From: Saprospiraceae bacterium
GTDB lineage: Bacteria > Bacteroidota > Bacteroidia > Chitinophagales > Saprospiraceae
Length of the DNA stretch: 46,811 bases
Direction of reading: 5' to 3'
NCBI GenBank assembly: GCA_012031785.1
Contig: JAAUTG010000005.1
Span: 1 to 46,811, forward strand
The position numbers and the translations under genes were made by a program. The notes under the pieces are model-generated. The model was not told the origin of the DNA, searched no databases, and worked only from the letters and a program-made list of their open reading frames with translations. Shown one piece after another: positions 8,825 through 19,265 of this stretch. Positions within the stretch are counted from its first letter, which is position 1. The number at the start of each line of letters is the position of its first letter.

Positions 8825-10976
8825 ATGAAGAACTGGTTGCAATATCCTATTCTAGTAGGATTAGTTTTGTTGGTTATTGCTATGGGGTTATTCCAACAAA
8901 AGTTAGGTTGGAGTAGGCTAAATGTGACTGATTATACTTGGCTTCAAACAACACAAGATTCTTACACAGAATATCTTTCCTGGGAATTTTATCGTCAAAC
9001 TCCTCTTCACTTTCCAGTGCTTGGTACATTAGAAAAATACGATTATCCTAGTCGCTCTGGCGTAGGTGTAACGGGAACAGTACCCATTTTGGCAATACCA
9101 CTACGTTTAATAAGTGATTGGCTACCAGTACGTTTTCAGTATTTTGGCTGGTGGATGTATCTGAACTATGTTTTATTGGCTTTTTTTGGAGCTTACTGTT
9201 AAAAGCAATAGGCGTGACTAATAGTACCTGGCTAATAATAGGGGGAGCATGGTTTTTGATAAGTCCTGCTTTTATTACTCGGTCTGGTCATCTTGCTCTT
9301 TGCGCTCACTGGCTTCTAATCTGGGCAATTTGGATTTATTATGTTCCACGCCTAGCAGTGCAAAAATATAAAATGACTTTATGGAATGTTGGAATAGCGG
9401 CATTAATTCAGCCTTATCTATTAGCGATGTCATTGGGTATTCATTTTGCTACGTTGTGGAAAGGAATAATTGATAAACAGGTGACATTAAAGAAAGCGAT
9501 ATTACTTTTTTTATTTTATATCCCATTAATAGGAGTTTGTTGGTTTATAGCTGGTAATTTTAATATTCCCTTATCTTCCAATAGTGCAGGTGGTTATGAG
9601 GTGTATTCTGCAAATTTGAATGTATTTTGGAATAGTGGTGGATTTGCTCAAATTTTTCCTGGTTTCCCGTGGGCAACTTCTGGTCAGTCCGAGGGATATA
9701 GCTATTTAGGGGCAGGAACGATTATTCTTGTAACATTGATGAGTTTTTACTATTTATTCGCTAAGCAGGTAAAAATCTATGTTCAACCAATCTGGATCGT
9801 AATTGCCTTAATGACGATTTATGCGCTTAGTAATGTAGTCACCTTTAACGAATATATTGTAATTAAATATTTTGGATTTCCAAAATTTATTACTGATGTG
9901 TTCAGAGGGAGCGGAAGATTTATTTGGGGGCTGCATTATTTTCTTGTTTTTGTAGCTATTAAGCTTGTCCACGATAGTAAGCTGCCAATAGTTGTAAAAC
10001 ACTTTTTATTTGTATCTGCTTTTGCTTTACAAGTTTACGATTTAAAAGATTTTTTCTATGCAGATCATTACAAAATTGCTTCTTACACACCTAAGATTAA
10101 TGAAGAAGTTTGGGCAGACCTTACGAAGGGTGCAGAACGTCTTGTAATGTATCCTCCCTATCAGTGGGGATATGGTAGTGAGTTTGATTTTTTTGATTTT
10201 GCAAATGTGGCGGTAGAGAATAAATTGGACATTACCACTGGATATTTGGCGAGAAATCATAGAAAAGCTAGAAATGAGTATAGGCATGTTTTGGATAGTT
10301 TATTGGAGAAGGGCACCGATTTGGGCGAAGAGCAAAACTCTATTTTTGTGAGTAATGAGCAATATGCCTACCGATTGGACAAGCTATATAAGAATAATTT
10401 GGTTAAAGCGTTTAAGTTTGATACTTATATCTTGGCTGTACCGATTGTATTAAAAGATAATATTGCTTATTTAGAAAGGCATCCTGAGCAGTTTTATCCC
10501 ATTACTATTGAAAGAGAAGGAATGGCGGAATTTTTAGAAAAACATGAAAATCATATTGTATTTTTTACTATTCGAGATGAAGGTACGCACCAATTATGCG
10601 AAGAAGCTAAAACTTATTTGAGAAATGCTGGTGCAAAGGTAGATAGCCTTGTCTTTAAGGATGCCTACGTTGGCGTTTTTTTGAAGGGTGAAGTAGTGTT
10701 TGATGAATATAGTAAAAATTTTCAACTAGAAAAATCTTGGGAGGCTGGAACTGTTTTGGAAAATGGGGTTTACAGTTTTCAAAATCAGTAACACTGCGGT
10801 CTTGGCGTTATGCTGATAATCAAACGGATGGATTCGTAAATATTGATAATCAGCAACTTGCACCAAATTTGCGTGGATTTAATTTTGTAGTTGTGGATAG
10901 CACCTTTCAAATCCTTGAAGTGGCTAATTTTGACACTTTTCAGGATTGTTATAGACTAAAAAGTGCCTCAAAGTAG
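8825..10976 (+). CDS. polytopic membrane protein, DUF6311-like, broken by two frameshifts
   Basis: Three consecutive reading frames together describe one protein of about 717 aa. The N-terminal part has a first membrane helix (residues about 7-24), then a periplasmic-type segment with TDSYTEYLSWEF-like and GVGVTGTVPILAIPLRL motifs. The middle (from about 9195) contains SGHLALCAHWLLIWAIW and many more helices. The C-terminal part is soluble and ends with LRGFNFVVVDSTFQILEVANFDTF. The layout recalls DUF6311 membrane proteins and GT-C-fold glycosyltransferases; this is from memory and no catalytic residues were assigned. The first break is at a T7 run (about 9180-9188) and the second near 10775-10795; each needs one extra base. 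Function is unknown; a role in surface glycan assembly is possible. Confidence 0.7.
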
Positions 10977-11000
10977 CAATTTTATCTAAAGATGAATACT

Positions 11001-12869
11001 TTATGCTAACTCTGCTAATTCCATCCATTGTAACTCTTTTTCTTCCAATTCATTTTTAATATTGCTTAATTCGGTAGAAAGCTGCTGAATTTTTTCTGAG
11101 CTTAAATCAGTGCGATTGAACTGTTCAGTGATAGTTGCTTTTTGTTCTTCTAGTTGTTCTATTTTTTTCTCTAAACGTTTAATTTCTTTGCGTTGGTCTT
11201 GAGTGAGGTTACTGCCATCTCTGGATTTGACGGGCTGATTTTTTTCAGGAATTACTACTTGCTTTTCTTGACTACGCTCTTCGCGCTGCTTTTGAAGCAT
11301 CATTTCTCGATAGTCGTCATAGTCGCCGTTGAAATCTCTTATTTTCCCTTTCCCTTCAAAAATAAAAAGGTGATCCACCAATTTATTCATAAAGTAACGA
11401 TCATGCGTAACGATGAGAATAACGCCAGGGAATTCGAGTAAAAATTCTTCCAAGACGTTTAATGTAATGATATCCAAATCGTTAGTTGGCTCATCGAGAA
11501 TAAGAAAATTGGGATTTTGCATCAGAATAGTGAGCAAATACAAGCGACGTCGTTCACCACCACTCAATTGTGAAACATACACTTGTTGCTGTTTCCTATC
11601 AAACATAAATCGTTCTAAGAGTTGTGGAGCAGTTAGTTTTTGTCCTTTGTCCAAAGGAACGTACTCTGCAATGTCCGTGATAACATCTATGACGCGCTTA
11701 TCGTCCTTTAATTGAATGCCCGATTGGGTGTAGTACCCAAACTTTACAGTTTCCCCAATTACTACTTTACCTAAATCAGGACGTAATTCACCAGTTACCA
11801 ACGACAAAAAGGTACTTTTACCTACTCCATTAGGTCCAACGATTCCTACACGCTCGTTTTTTTTGAATTTGTAAATGAAGCCTTCTACAATTTTATTCTC
11901 TCCAAATTGCTTACTGATGTCATGAAGTTCTACGATTTTACTACCTAGCCTTGCTCCTTTTAAGTCAATTTGAATTTCTTGGGTGTCCAGCTTTTTAGAA
12001 GCCTTTTCTTTGATATCATCAAAAGCGTCTAGGCGTGATTTGGCTTTAGTGGTTCTTGCAGAGGGCATTTTGCGTACCCACTCTAACTCACTTTTCATCA
12101 GTTTTTGGGTTTTTTCAAGGGTAATGGCTTCATTTTCCATGCGCAAGGCTCTCTTCTCTAAGAAGTCAGAATAGTTGCCTGTATATTTATAAAGTTGCCC
12201 TCTGTCTAATTCTAAGATGATATTGCATACCCGTTCCAGAAAGTAACGGTCGTGCGTCACCATGAAAAGGGTTAGATTCGCTGTTTTAGGTATTCTTCTA
12301 GCCACTCAATCATCTCCACATCCAAGTGGTTGGTTGGCTCATCGAGAATTAAAAACTCGGGTTCGTCAATAATCAATTTCGCCAGTGCCACACGCTTCTT
12401 CTGCCCACCTGAAAGCGCACCTATTTTTGGTCAAGGTTGAGGATATTCAACTTGAATAAACTTCTTTAATGCGTGCTTCCACATCCCAAGCTTTCAAATC
12501 TTCCATGCGTTGAATGGCTTTTTCCATTGCCTCGGTTTTGTTCAACAACATGGATTCTTCGTAGGCTTTTACCGCTTGTACTACAGGATTTTCTGAATCG
12601 AATACCGATTCTAGGATGGTCTGTTCAGGATGAAAATCGGGTTCTTGTGGCAACCAGCCTATACGCATATCTTTTTTGAGTATCACTTTTGCTGTTTCAC
12701 CTTCAGAGGCTTCCATCCCACCAACTACTCGCAATAAAGTGGTCTTACCAGATCCATTTTTTGCGACTAAAGCTATCTTTTCGTTTTTATTTACTTGAAG
12801 GTTGATACCTTCGAATAATACTTTTTCTCCGTAGCTCTTTTTGATGTTTTCTAGCGTCAAATAATTCAT
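11001..12869 (-). CDS. uup: ABC-F ATPase, Uup-like, broken by at least three frameshifts
   Basis: ABC-F proteins have two ATPase domains and no membrane helices, and act on ribosomes or nucleic acids. Domain 1 has Walker [12 protein letters not shown] near residue 37. Re-reading 12306-12446 in other frames gives the signature [12 protein letters not shown] and Walker [12 protein letters not shown], so domain 1 is complete. Domain 2 shows [23 protein letters not shown] and [11 protein letters not shown]. The C-terminus (from about 11200) is a Lys/Glu-rich coiled coil, which marks the Uup branch. The reconstructed length is about 623 aa, normal for Uup. Breaks lie near 12458 (GTTTATTC), at the A run near 12427, and near 12285 (AAAACAGC); all are single-base shifts. 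The gene converges with the membrane protein gene ending at 10976. Confidence 0.88.
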
Positions 12870-13141
12870 GGCAACGTAAATATTAAATAGTGGTTGATGT
12901 ATAGAATAATAAACAGAAGTTAGGAGCCGACATTACATACTTCGCTATTGGTATTTGGCTATTCACTTTTGAAAAGGCTTTCGTATGCTTGAATATGAAA
13001 GTTATAAATTGAGGTCGCTCAAGACAATTATATTTAGGCAAAGGGCGAATTGCAAAAAACGAATTGGGTAACATCACTTGAAAGAACATACTTTTATGGA
13101 TATATGTTTTTATCATATTGTTAGTGTACATAATATGGAAC

Positions 13142-13714
13142 TCAAAAGCTAGATAATTCTTTGTAAACCAGTTCCATAGGCAATCCCATGACGTTGGAGT
13201 AACTACCTTCAATTTTCAATACTTTGCACCAGCCTATCCAGTCTTGGATGCCATAAGCCCCTGCTTTGTCGTAAGGTTGATATTTTTGAACGTAATACTC
13301 AATTTCTTCTTCGCTCAAAGGTGCGAAATGTACCTCTGAAACGCCAGAAAAAATCCTTTTTTTGTTATATTGTAATAAACAAACTCCAGTGATAACTCGA
13401 TGAACTTTGCCCGATAATTGCCTGAGTATCTGCTTGGCATCTGTTTCATCTTCAGGTTTTCCATAAATCTTATCTTCCAAGATGACTACACTATCGGCTG
13501 CCAAAATTAAAGCATTCGTATCCACTAAAGAATGAGCAGCATCAGCTTTTTTTTCCGCTAAATACGCTGCCACTTCTGCTACGGGCATAGTTGGAGAAAA
13601 CGATTCATCCACCTCCAATGCCTTTACTTCAAAGTTAAAACCTGCTATTTCTAACAATTGTTTTCTTCTCGGCGATTTGGAAGCTAATATGATTTTTTGT
13701 TCAAAAATTTTCAT
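13142..13714 (-). CDS. maf: Maf-family nucleoside triphosphate pyrophosphatase
   Basis: This is a 190 aa protein of normal family length. The N-terminal ILASKSPRRKQLL (residues 9-21) is the Maf signature that binds the triphosphate. LAADSVVILEDKIYGKP (about 71-87) carries the conserved Asp and Lys, and QPYDKAGAYGIQ (about 145-156) is the third conserved block. Family members hydrolyse non-canonical or regular NTPs (dTTP/UTP class, YhdE-like) to NMP and pyrophosphate; the substrate class here is inferred from the DKAGAYGIQ motif. It lies 39 bp downstream of the asmA-like gene, with which it may be cotranscribed only if read-through occurs. The AT-rich 272 bp between maf and uup hold no gene. 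Confidence 0.92.
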   Translation of the reverse strand: MKIFEQKIILASKSPRRKQLLEIAGFNFEVKALEVDESFSPTMPVAEVAAYLAEKKADAAHSLVDTNALILAADSVVILEDKIYGKPEDETDAKQILRQLSGKVHRVITGVCLLQYNKKRIFSGVSEVHFAPLSEEEIEYYVQKYQPYDKAGAYGIQDWIGWCKVLKIEGSYSNVMGLPMELVYKELSSF

Positions 13715-13753
13715 ATAATTTTTTATGTCGTTCCTTGAGGGTGCAAATGTAGT

Positions 13754-16351
13754 CTAAAATTGATTAAAGTTTTCTTGCTCACCTTCAATTGCTTCATCAA
13801 ACAAAAAATCTTCACCCTCCGAAGCATTTGGAATATCATCCCAAAGTGTAGGTTCTTCCAAGTTGATAATGTTCCCAAATTCATCTTCTAAGCTAGTACG
13901 AATTTGATTTTTGCGCTCCTCACTCCGTTCAAAATCTTCTTTCACTTGTTTAGAAGCCATCTTATAGTTGTATTTGTCTAAATTACCAAATACCTTAGCA
14001 TACATGTTGAACATTCCTTTCTGTTTGGCAGGTAAGGGGTTCATTTGAGGATTATGTTTTTTCAAACGATTCGCCATCACTTGCCCAGCATTGATTTTGA
14101 AGTTAAAATCAAAATCGTAGTTAAAAGCATACTGACCACTCAAGGTCAGGTTTACCGCATTACTTTGGATAAACATGGCAGGGATATATACTTTTTGATT
14201 GCGCACTTCCAACCAATTTTGTAAGTCAGCAAATTTGACATGGTTGAGATCATCTATTTTGATGTACGTTCCAAAATACTCAAACATTTCAAATTTGATC
14301 AGTGCCCCATTTTTAATATCCAATTGCGCTAGGACTCTCAACTGGTCGTAAAGAAAATTCATCTTTTCATCCCAGTAAGCGTGGATGGATAGTTTAGAAC
14401 TCATTTTCCCGCGCAAGTGTTTATCGGTTAAGATGGTTTGACCAAAGTTGTCGGATTGATAAAAAAACTGTTGGGCGTTAACATTCGTAGCCACCAACCG
14501 AGCTTTGAGGTAAGGTCTATCTAAAAAGTACATTGTTCCTGCCAAATCGAATTGACCTTCCATAGCTTTAGTGCTTCCCATAATGTTCAAAGCTACACCG
14601 TTAAATTGGAGTGTACCATCAAAATTAGCACCTTCTATTTTGCCATAATTAAACTGCCCCACTTTGGCGTGGAAAGTACCTCTCAAAAATTGAGTAAAGT
14701 GTTGGCGTTGCTGTACTTCTACTGATTTAATGGAGTCAATTTCTAGTGCTGTCGTTTTATTTTCTTCGATAGGAGGCATGGAGAGCGCAATCAAACGGTC
14801 AATATCCATTTGAGGTGCATTGAGGTTGGCTTGAAATAGCAGTTCTGCATTTTGAGTATTCAAAGAATCTGCAAAAAATACAGGCAGCACGTTATAAAAC
14901 GTACCATCTAGGAACAATTCATTACCAACCCCTTCAAATCGAACAGAATCTATGGTTAACTTATTTCCTTCTAAAAGAACATATCCACGATCCAAAAGTA
15001 CATTTTCTTCATTGATTTTCAAAGTAATATCATCAAAAATTAAGTTGCCATTAGCTTCTACTCTCGAAACATTATTGATGGATTGCATGTCGCTGTATCG
15101 TCCTTTCAAATGAAAATCTTTTACTACTAATGCGCCACTCCCATTGCTAATAAGTTCGTTATCTAGAAAGCCATAAATAGATTTTACTGGAACAACTCCT
15201 GATAAAGTGAAGTCAATCAAAGGATTATCCAAATCCTCAGCTTTAAGTTTGGCTTCTATCAACTCGTTATCAATATAGCCTTTCAATTGAGATAGCTCAA
15301 AAATAGAACTTTGATTACTACGTGCTTCACCATTGTTGAATTGTGCATCAAAAGAAACATCTTTGAAGTCATCACTCAAATTAGGATGGCTCAACCTACC
15401 CTCTTTTAAACCGAATTTTACGTCAATAGCTGGCATTAATTTTTGACTCCATTTTCCTTGCACCAAAGCGTTGAAATAAAATTCACCTTTACTTGAAAAA
15501 TCCCCTAAATAGTCGAGATAACTTTGGGGTAGCCATTGCAGAACTGCTTCCATGCTTCCTCGTTCGTTGCTTGCCACCAAATCAAAATCCACCTCTTCAC
15601 CACTTGCCTTAATCACCCCGTCCAAATCAAACTTATTTCCCTCCACATCAAGGTTCACTTTTTGCAAGCGATATATCCCTTCCGCCATGTCTATTAAAAC
15701 CTCTGATTGATAGGTCAAGTCTTTATTACTCAAAAATCGTTCTGACTCCACTAAAATAGAATCCGAATGAAGGCTAACTTTACTGTCTAAAGCAAACTTA
15801 CTGCTTGAAAACTGTCCAGAAAAAACAGCATTTTTAACCAAAATGTACGCCTCTTGCTTGGCAAGTGCGTCGGTGTAAGTTAAAGCAATATTTTTTAAGA
15901 TGGCTTCTTGCAAGGAAACTAAGAAGTCACTACTCGCGTCACTATTGTCTTCAGTTTCTTTGAATACCTCGTAGTTGGCTTTTCCTTTTTTATCATATCG
16001 AATGGCGAGCGCGCCATTTTCTGCAAGTATGGAACTAACATGGATATTAGACCCAAATAGGCTAAGGATTTTAAACCGAAAAGACAAGTTATCTGCCTTC
16101 ATTAACGTATCTTGTTGTGTATCCTCTAACACAAATCCGCTTAAATTGACTGCCGCATTTGGAAACGCACGAATCAAGGATAAATCCACATGGTCAATAG
16201 TCAACTTAGAATTTAGGCTGTTGCTAATACTTTTTACAATTTGCTTACCGACTTGATCTTCAAAAATACCAGCTACCACTGCTAATGCAACTACGAGTGC
16301 CGACAGCAGTAAAAATAGAATGATGACTATTTTGCGTATCTTATTATTCAT
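13754..16351 (-). CDS. AsmA-family outer-membrane biogenesis protein
   Basis: This protein of about 865 aa has one N-terminal membrane helix (after MNNKIRK, about residues 8-28). A long beta-rich periplasmic region follows, with the AsmA opening LTIDHVDLSLIRAFPNAAVN. The C-terminal third includes LTLSGQYAFNYDFDFNFKINAG and a VFGNLDKYNYK motif typical of the AsmA C-terminal domain. AsmA-like proteins are thought to bridge the periplasm and move phospholipids to the outer membrane. I prefer the ATG at 16351; a longer frame opens with a TTG at 16375 but adds only eight residues. The C-terminus is acidic (EGEDFLFDEAIEGEQENF). It is intact, unlike many neighbours. Two hairpins separate it from murA upstream. 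Confidence 0.85.
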   Translation of the reverse strand: MNNKIRKIVIILFLLLSALVVALAVVAGIFEDQVGKQIVKSISNSLNSKLTIDHVDLSLIRAFPNAAVNLSGFVLEDTQQDTLMKADNLSFRFKILSLFGSNIHVSSILAENGALAIRYDKKGKANYEVFKETEDNSDASSDFLVSLQEAILKNIALTYTDALAKQEAYILVKNAVFSGQFSSSKFALDSKVSLHSDSILVESERFLSNKDLTYQSEVLIDMAEGIYRLQKVNLDVEGNKFDLDGVIKASGEEVDFDLVASNERGSMEAVLQWLPQSYLDYLGDFSSKGEFYFNALVQGKWSQKLMPAIDVKFGLKEGRLSHPNLSDDFKDVSFDAQFNNGEARSNQSSIFELSQLKGYIDNELIEAKLKAEDLDNPLIDFTLSGVVPVKSIYGFLDNELISNGSGALVVKDFHLKGRYSDMQSINNVSRVEANGNLIFDDITLKINEENVLLDRGYVLLEGNKLTIDSVRFEGVGNELFLDGTFYNVLPVFFADSLNTQNAELLFQANLNAPQMDIDRLIALSMPPIEENKTTALEIDSIKSVEVQQRQHFTQFLRGTFHAKVGQFNYGKIEGANFDGTLQFNGVALNIMGSTKAMEGQFDLAGTMYFLDRPYLKARLVATNVNAQQFFYQSDNFGQTILTDKHLRGKMSSKLSIHAYWDEKMNFLYDQLRVLAQLDIKNGALIKFEMFEYFGTYIKIDDLNHVKFADLQNWLEVRNQKVYIPAMFIQSNAVNLTLSGQYAFNYDFDFNFKINAGQVMANRLKKHNPQMNPLPAKQKGMFNMYAKVFGNLDKYNYKMASKQVKEDFERSEERKNQIRTSLEDEFGNIINLEEPTLWDDIPNASEGEDFLFDEAIEGEQENFNQF

Positions 16352-16436
16352 ATAAGTTTCTAGTTTCTGCTCCAAATATCGGGAAATATTTGGAGTTGCG
16401 GATTAATTTTTTAATTTATTGTTGAGACAAAAAGGA

Positions 16437-16469
16437 AAACCGAAAGTCAACTCAATTCACTTTCGGTTT
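16437..16469 (-). terminator. hairpin, probable terminator of the murA transcript
   Basis: AAACCGAAAGT (16437-16447) and ACTTTCGGTTT (16459-16469) form a perfect 11-bp stem with an 11-nt loop. Read on the minus strand, it is followed within a few bases by a T5 run (16429-16433). It lies between murA and the asmA-like gene. Confidence 0.6.
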
Positions 16470-16556
16470 ATTGTAATTGTTCTTTGTATTAAAATAAAAT
16501 ATTTTATACGGTGTATCTTGCGGTACTAAATTTGTTATTTGCTTACTTTGAATGTT

Positions 16557-16586
16557 GCTGGCACGTTTTAATTAAAGCGTGCCAGC
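16557..16586. repeat. 30-nt near-perfect palindrome
   Basis: GCTGGCACGTTTTAA and TTAAAGCGTGCCAGC pair along 15 bp with a single G-U/T-C exception at position 10 and no loop to spare. There is no T run on either side, so it is not a standard intrinsic terminator. It sits 66 bp past the murA stop. Confidence 0.55.
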
Positions 16587-16651
16587 GTTTACCGCTCCGA
16601 CTTATTACATTTAGACAAATGTGGAACAGTAAATAGCCAGTCGCGCATGAA

Positions 16652-17955
16652 TTACACGCGCTCAATCCTTGCCCCTAAATCGCGTAAGCGCGTGTCAATA
16701 TCTTGGTAGCCCCTATCAATTTGGTCAATATTATCAATAATACTTTTCCCTTTTGCGGAAAGGGCTGCAATCAATAGTGCTACTCCCGCACGGATGTCTG
16801 GAGAAGTCATACGAATACCGCGCAGTTGGTGGCGACGATTCAACCCAATGACAGTTGCGCGGTGAGGATCACAAAGTATAATTTGCGCTCCCATGTCAAT
16901 CAATTTATCTACAAAAAACAGGCGGCTTTCAAACATTTTTTGGTGAATTAATACACTGCCTTTAGCTTGGGTAGCCATGACCAAAAGAATACTCATTAAA
17001 TCTGGCGTAAAACCGGGCCAAGGAGCATCATAAATAGTGAGAATAGAACCATCCATAAACGTCTGTATTTCATAAGTCTTTTGACTTGGGATGCGAATAC
17101 TATCTTTTTTGATGTCCATTTTTACGCCCATAGATTGGAACACACGCGGTATAATACCTAGTTGCTGTATGTCCACATCTTTGATAGTAATGTCAGATTG
17201 TGTCATGGCAGCCAAGCCAATAAAACTACCCACTTCAATCATGTCTGGCAGCATTCGGTGGGTAGTGCCGCCAAGTCGCTCCACACCTTCAATGGTCAAA
17301 AGATTAGAACCGATACCCGAAATTTTCGCTCCCATACGATTGAGCATCAAGCAGAGTTGTTGTACGTAAGGTTCGCACGCTGCGTTGTAAATGGTGGTGA
17401 TGCCTTTAGCAAGAACTGATGCCATGACCATATTGGCAGTACCAGTTACTGAAATTTCATCCATCCAAACGTATTTGCCTTTAAACTTTTGGCGCGAATA
17501 TCGTAAGACTGTTTGTCGTTGTTGAATGTGAACGTAGCACCGAGTTGAATCAAGCCGTTGAAGTGCGTGTCCAAGCGACGACGACCGATTTTATCACCAC
17601 CTGGTTGTGGTAAAAATGCTCGTTGAAAACGCCCTAACATCGGACCAATCAACATAACAGAACCTCTGATTTTGGTGGCGTTTTTGATGAAATCGTTGGA
17701 TTCAAAATATGCCATATCCACATTATCGGCTTGAAACGAGTAAGTGTCTTTGTTTAAGCGTTCCACTTTCACGCCAAGTCCTTGCAGTAGCTCAATAAGA
17801 CGTTCTACATCCAAGATGTCTGGTATGTTGGAAATAGTAATTTTGTCTTCCGATAGCAACGTTGCGCTAAGGATTTGAAGTGCCTCGTTTTTTGCACCTT
17901 GTGGCGTAATTTCGCCCTGAAGCGGATGACCGCCAATTACTTCAAATGATGCCAT
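16652..17955 (-). CDS. murA: UDP-N-acetylglucosamine 1-carboxyvinyltransferase, one frameshift, Asp at the fosfomycin-target Cys position
   Basis: MurA transfers enolpyruvate from PEP to UDP-GlcNAc, the first committed step of peptidoglycan synthesis. The N-terminus contains GAKNEALQ with the conserved K22. The loop normally carrying the catalytic Cys (PGGC...IG in E. coli) reads LPQPGGDKIGRRRLDTH here, with D121 encoded at 17593-17595. The second half has GTANMVMASVLAKGIT, AIQLG-type and DIRAGVALLIAALSAKG blocks. The frame breaks at about 17480: SLKANTF should read SLKGKYVWMDEISVTG, restored by one extra A in the TTTAAAG run. The reconstructed length is about 434 aa, normal. The Asp variant is known from other lineages to be compatible with activity and to block fosfomycin alkylation. 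Confidence 0.93.
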
Positions 17956-17994
17956 GTTTTAGATGTTGTTTTTATTTTGTGGAACTACTGAATT

Positions 17995-19071
17995 TCATAA
18001 CTCCTGCTTTCCGGGTTTATATCCATTAAAACTCCAATCGTGTTGGTCTAGCTTGGTCAAACAAAGTTTCAATAAATCAATACTACCCTGTATGTCTTCT
18101 TTGTGCGCCATCTCAGTAGTTTGGTGAATGTAGCGCAAAGGAATGGAAATAGCTCCTGCAATAGAACCATTCTTACCAAACCGCTGAAGTCCGCCTGTAT
18201 CTGTACCGCCAGCAGGTAAAACTTCGGGTTGCCACTGAATATTATTTTCGACGGCTAATTTTTTCATATACGCTACCATTCTATAATCACAAATCACGGA
18301 ACCATCCATAATTTTGATAGCTGTCCCTTTGCCCAGCTTAGTGACTGCTTCTTGTGGAGCAGCAGAAGGGGTGTCGTAAGCGATGGTAACATCTAAACCA
18401 AAGCCAAAATCAGGATTAATTTGGTGTGCCGCAGAAATGGCACCACGCAGTCCTACTTCTTCTTGCACCGTAAAAGTGGCGTAGATGTCGTAAGGTACAT
18501 TTTCGTTCTTGAGTAAGCGCAGCACTTCCAATAAAATAAACACTGATACGCGATTGTCCAGTGATTTACCGTTTACGCAGTCGCCCATTTCAATCAATTC
18601 GCGTGATCTTGTGATTGGGTCTCCAACAGCAACCCATTCCATGATGTGGTCTTTTTTCATACCTGCATCTATAAAGTAATCGGCAATTGGTACCACCTTA
18701 TTGGTTTCATCTGGTTTCATCAAGTGAATAGGCTTTGTGCCAAGTACGCCAATAATATCTTTTTTCCCATGAATGATTACACGTTGCGAAGTTAAGGTTT
18801 TGGGGTCAAAACCGCCTAGCGTGTGGAAACGAATGAAACCATCATCGTCAATATGAGTAACCAAAAAGCTGATTTCGTCAATGTGAGCAGCTACCATAGC
18901 ACGCTTTCTTTCGCTACCCCTTTTTATAGCGATAACATTGCCCATCGCATCCAAATGTACTTCGTCTGCTAATGGAGTAACTTCTTGAATGACTAATTCT
19001 CTGATTTTTTGCTCAAAGCCAGGTGCGCCAGGCGTTTCGCAAATTCGCTTTAGTAAGCTAAAGTTGATCAT
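17995..19071 (-). CDS. M42 family metallopeptidase (TET-type aminopeptidase/endoglucanase family)
   Basis: This cytosolic dinuclear metallopeptidase is about 358 aa. It shows the M42 metal and catalytic residues in order: AAHIDEISFLV (metal His/Asp), NGKSLDNRVSVF (bridging Asp), TVQEEVGLRGA (catalytic Glu pair), GLDVTIAYDTP (metal Asp), and IPLRYIHQTTEM (last metal His). AGGTDTGGLQ is also typical. Family members trim peptides as dodecameric aminopeptidases; older annotations call them endoglucanase M. I choose the ATG at 19071 (MINFSLLKRIC), which matches the family start, over the upstream in-frame start at 19116. A TAATTTTG -7 box on the minus strand lies 43 bp upstream. It is divergent from the flippase gene. 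Confidence 0.9.
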   Translation of the reverse strand: MINFSLLKRICETPGAPGFEQKIRELVIQEVTPLADEVHLDAMGNVIAIKRGSERKRAMVAAHIDEISFLVTHIDDDGFIRFHTLGGFDPKTLTSQRVIIHGKKDIIGVLGTKPIHLMKPDETNKVVPIADYFIDAGMKKDHIMEWVAVGDPITRSRELIEMGDCVNGKSLDNRVSVFILLEVLRLLKNENVPYDIYATFTVQEEVGLRGAISAAHQINPDFGFGLDVTIAYDTPSAAPQEAVTKLGKGTAIKIMDGSVICDYRMVAYMKKLAVENNIQWQPEVLPAGGTDTGGLQRFGKNGSIAGAISIPLRYIHQTTEMAHKEDIQGSIDLLKLCLTKLDQHDWSFNGYKPGKQEL

Positions 19072-19113
19072 AAGTAAATACTTAAATTGTGAAATCGCTA
19101 AATAATTGGAGTG

Positions 19114-19121
19114 CAAAATTA
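19114..19121 (-). promoter_or_regulatory. -7 box candidate for the M42 peptidase gene
   Basis: On the minus strand this reads TAATTTTG, an exact match to TAnnTTTG. It would give a leader of about 36 nt. No matching -33 TTTG was found. Confidence 0.4.
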
Positions 19122-19204
19122 TATAATCGCTTAATTATAAAAGTGGATAATCTAGGAACTACAAAATTGTTATTTGCTAATTTTATAGCAACTTTGCGAT
19201 TCAG

Positions 19205-19212
19205 TAATTTTG
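19205..19212 (+). promoter_or_regulatory. -7 box candidate for the flippase gene
   Basis: TAATTTTG matches TAnnTTTG and is the same octamer as the divergent box at 19114-19121, with a leader of about 47 nt. No -33 TTTG at the usual spacing was found. Confidence 0.4.
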
Positions 19213-19265
19213 CAATTTAGCTATTATTAGGGTCAAATATCAAAAGAATTACCTAAACAACTATC

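Noticed and set aside
12883-13212. Minus-strand frame of 109 codons over the maf 3' end
   Set aside because: It overlaps maf in another frame and runs into intergenic AT-rich DNA; the translation resembles no family.
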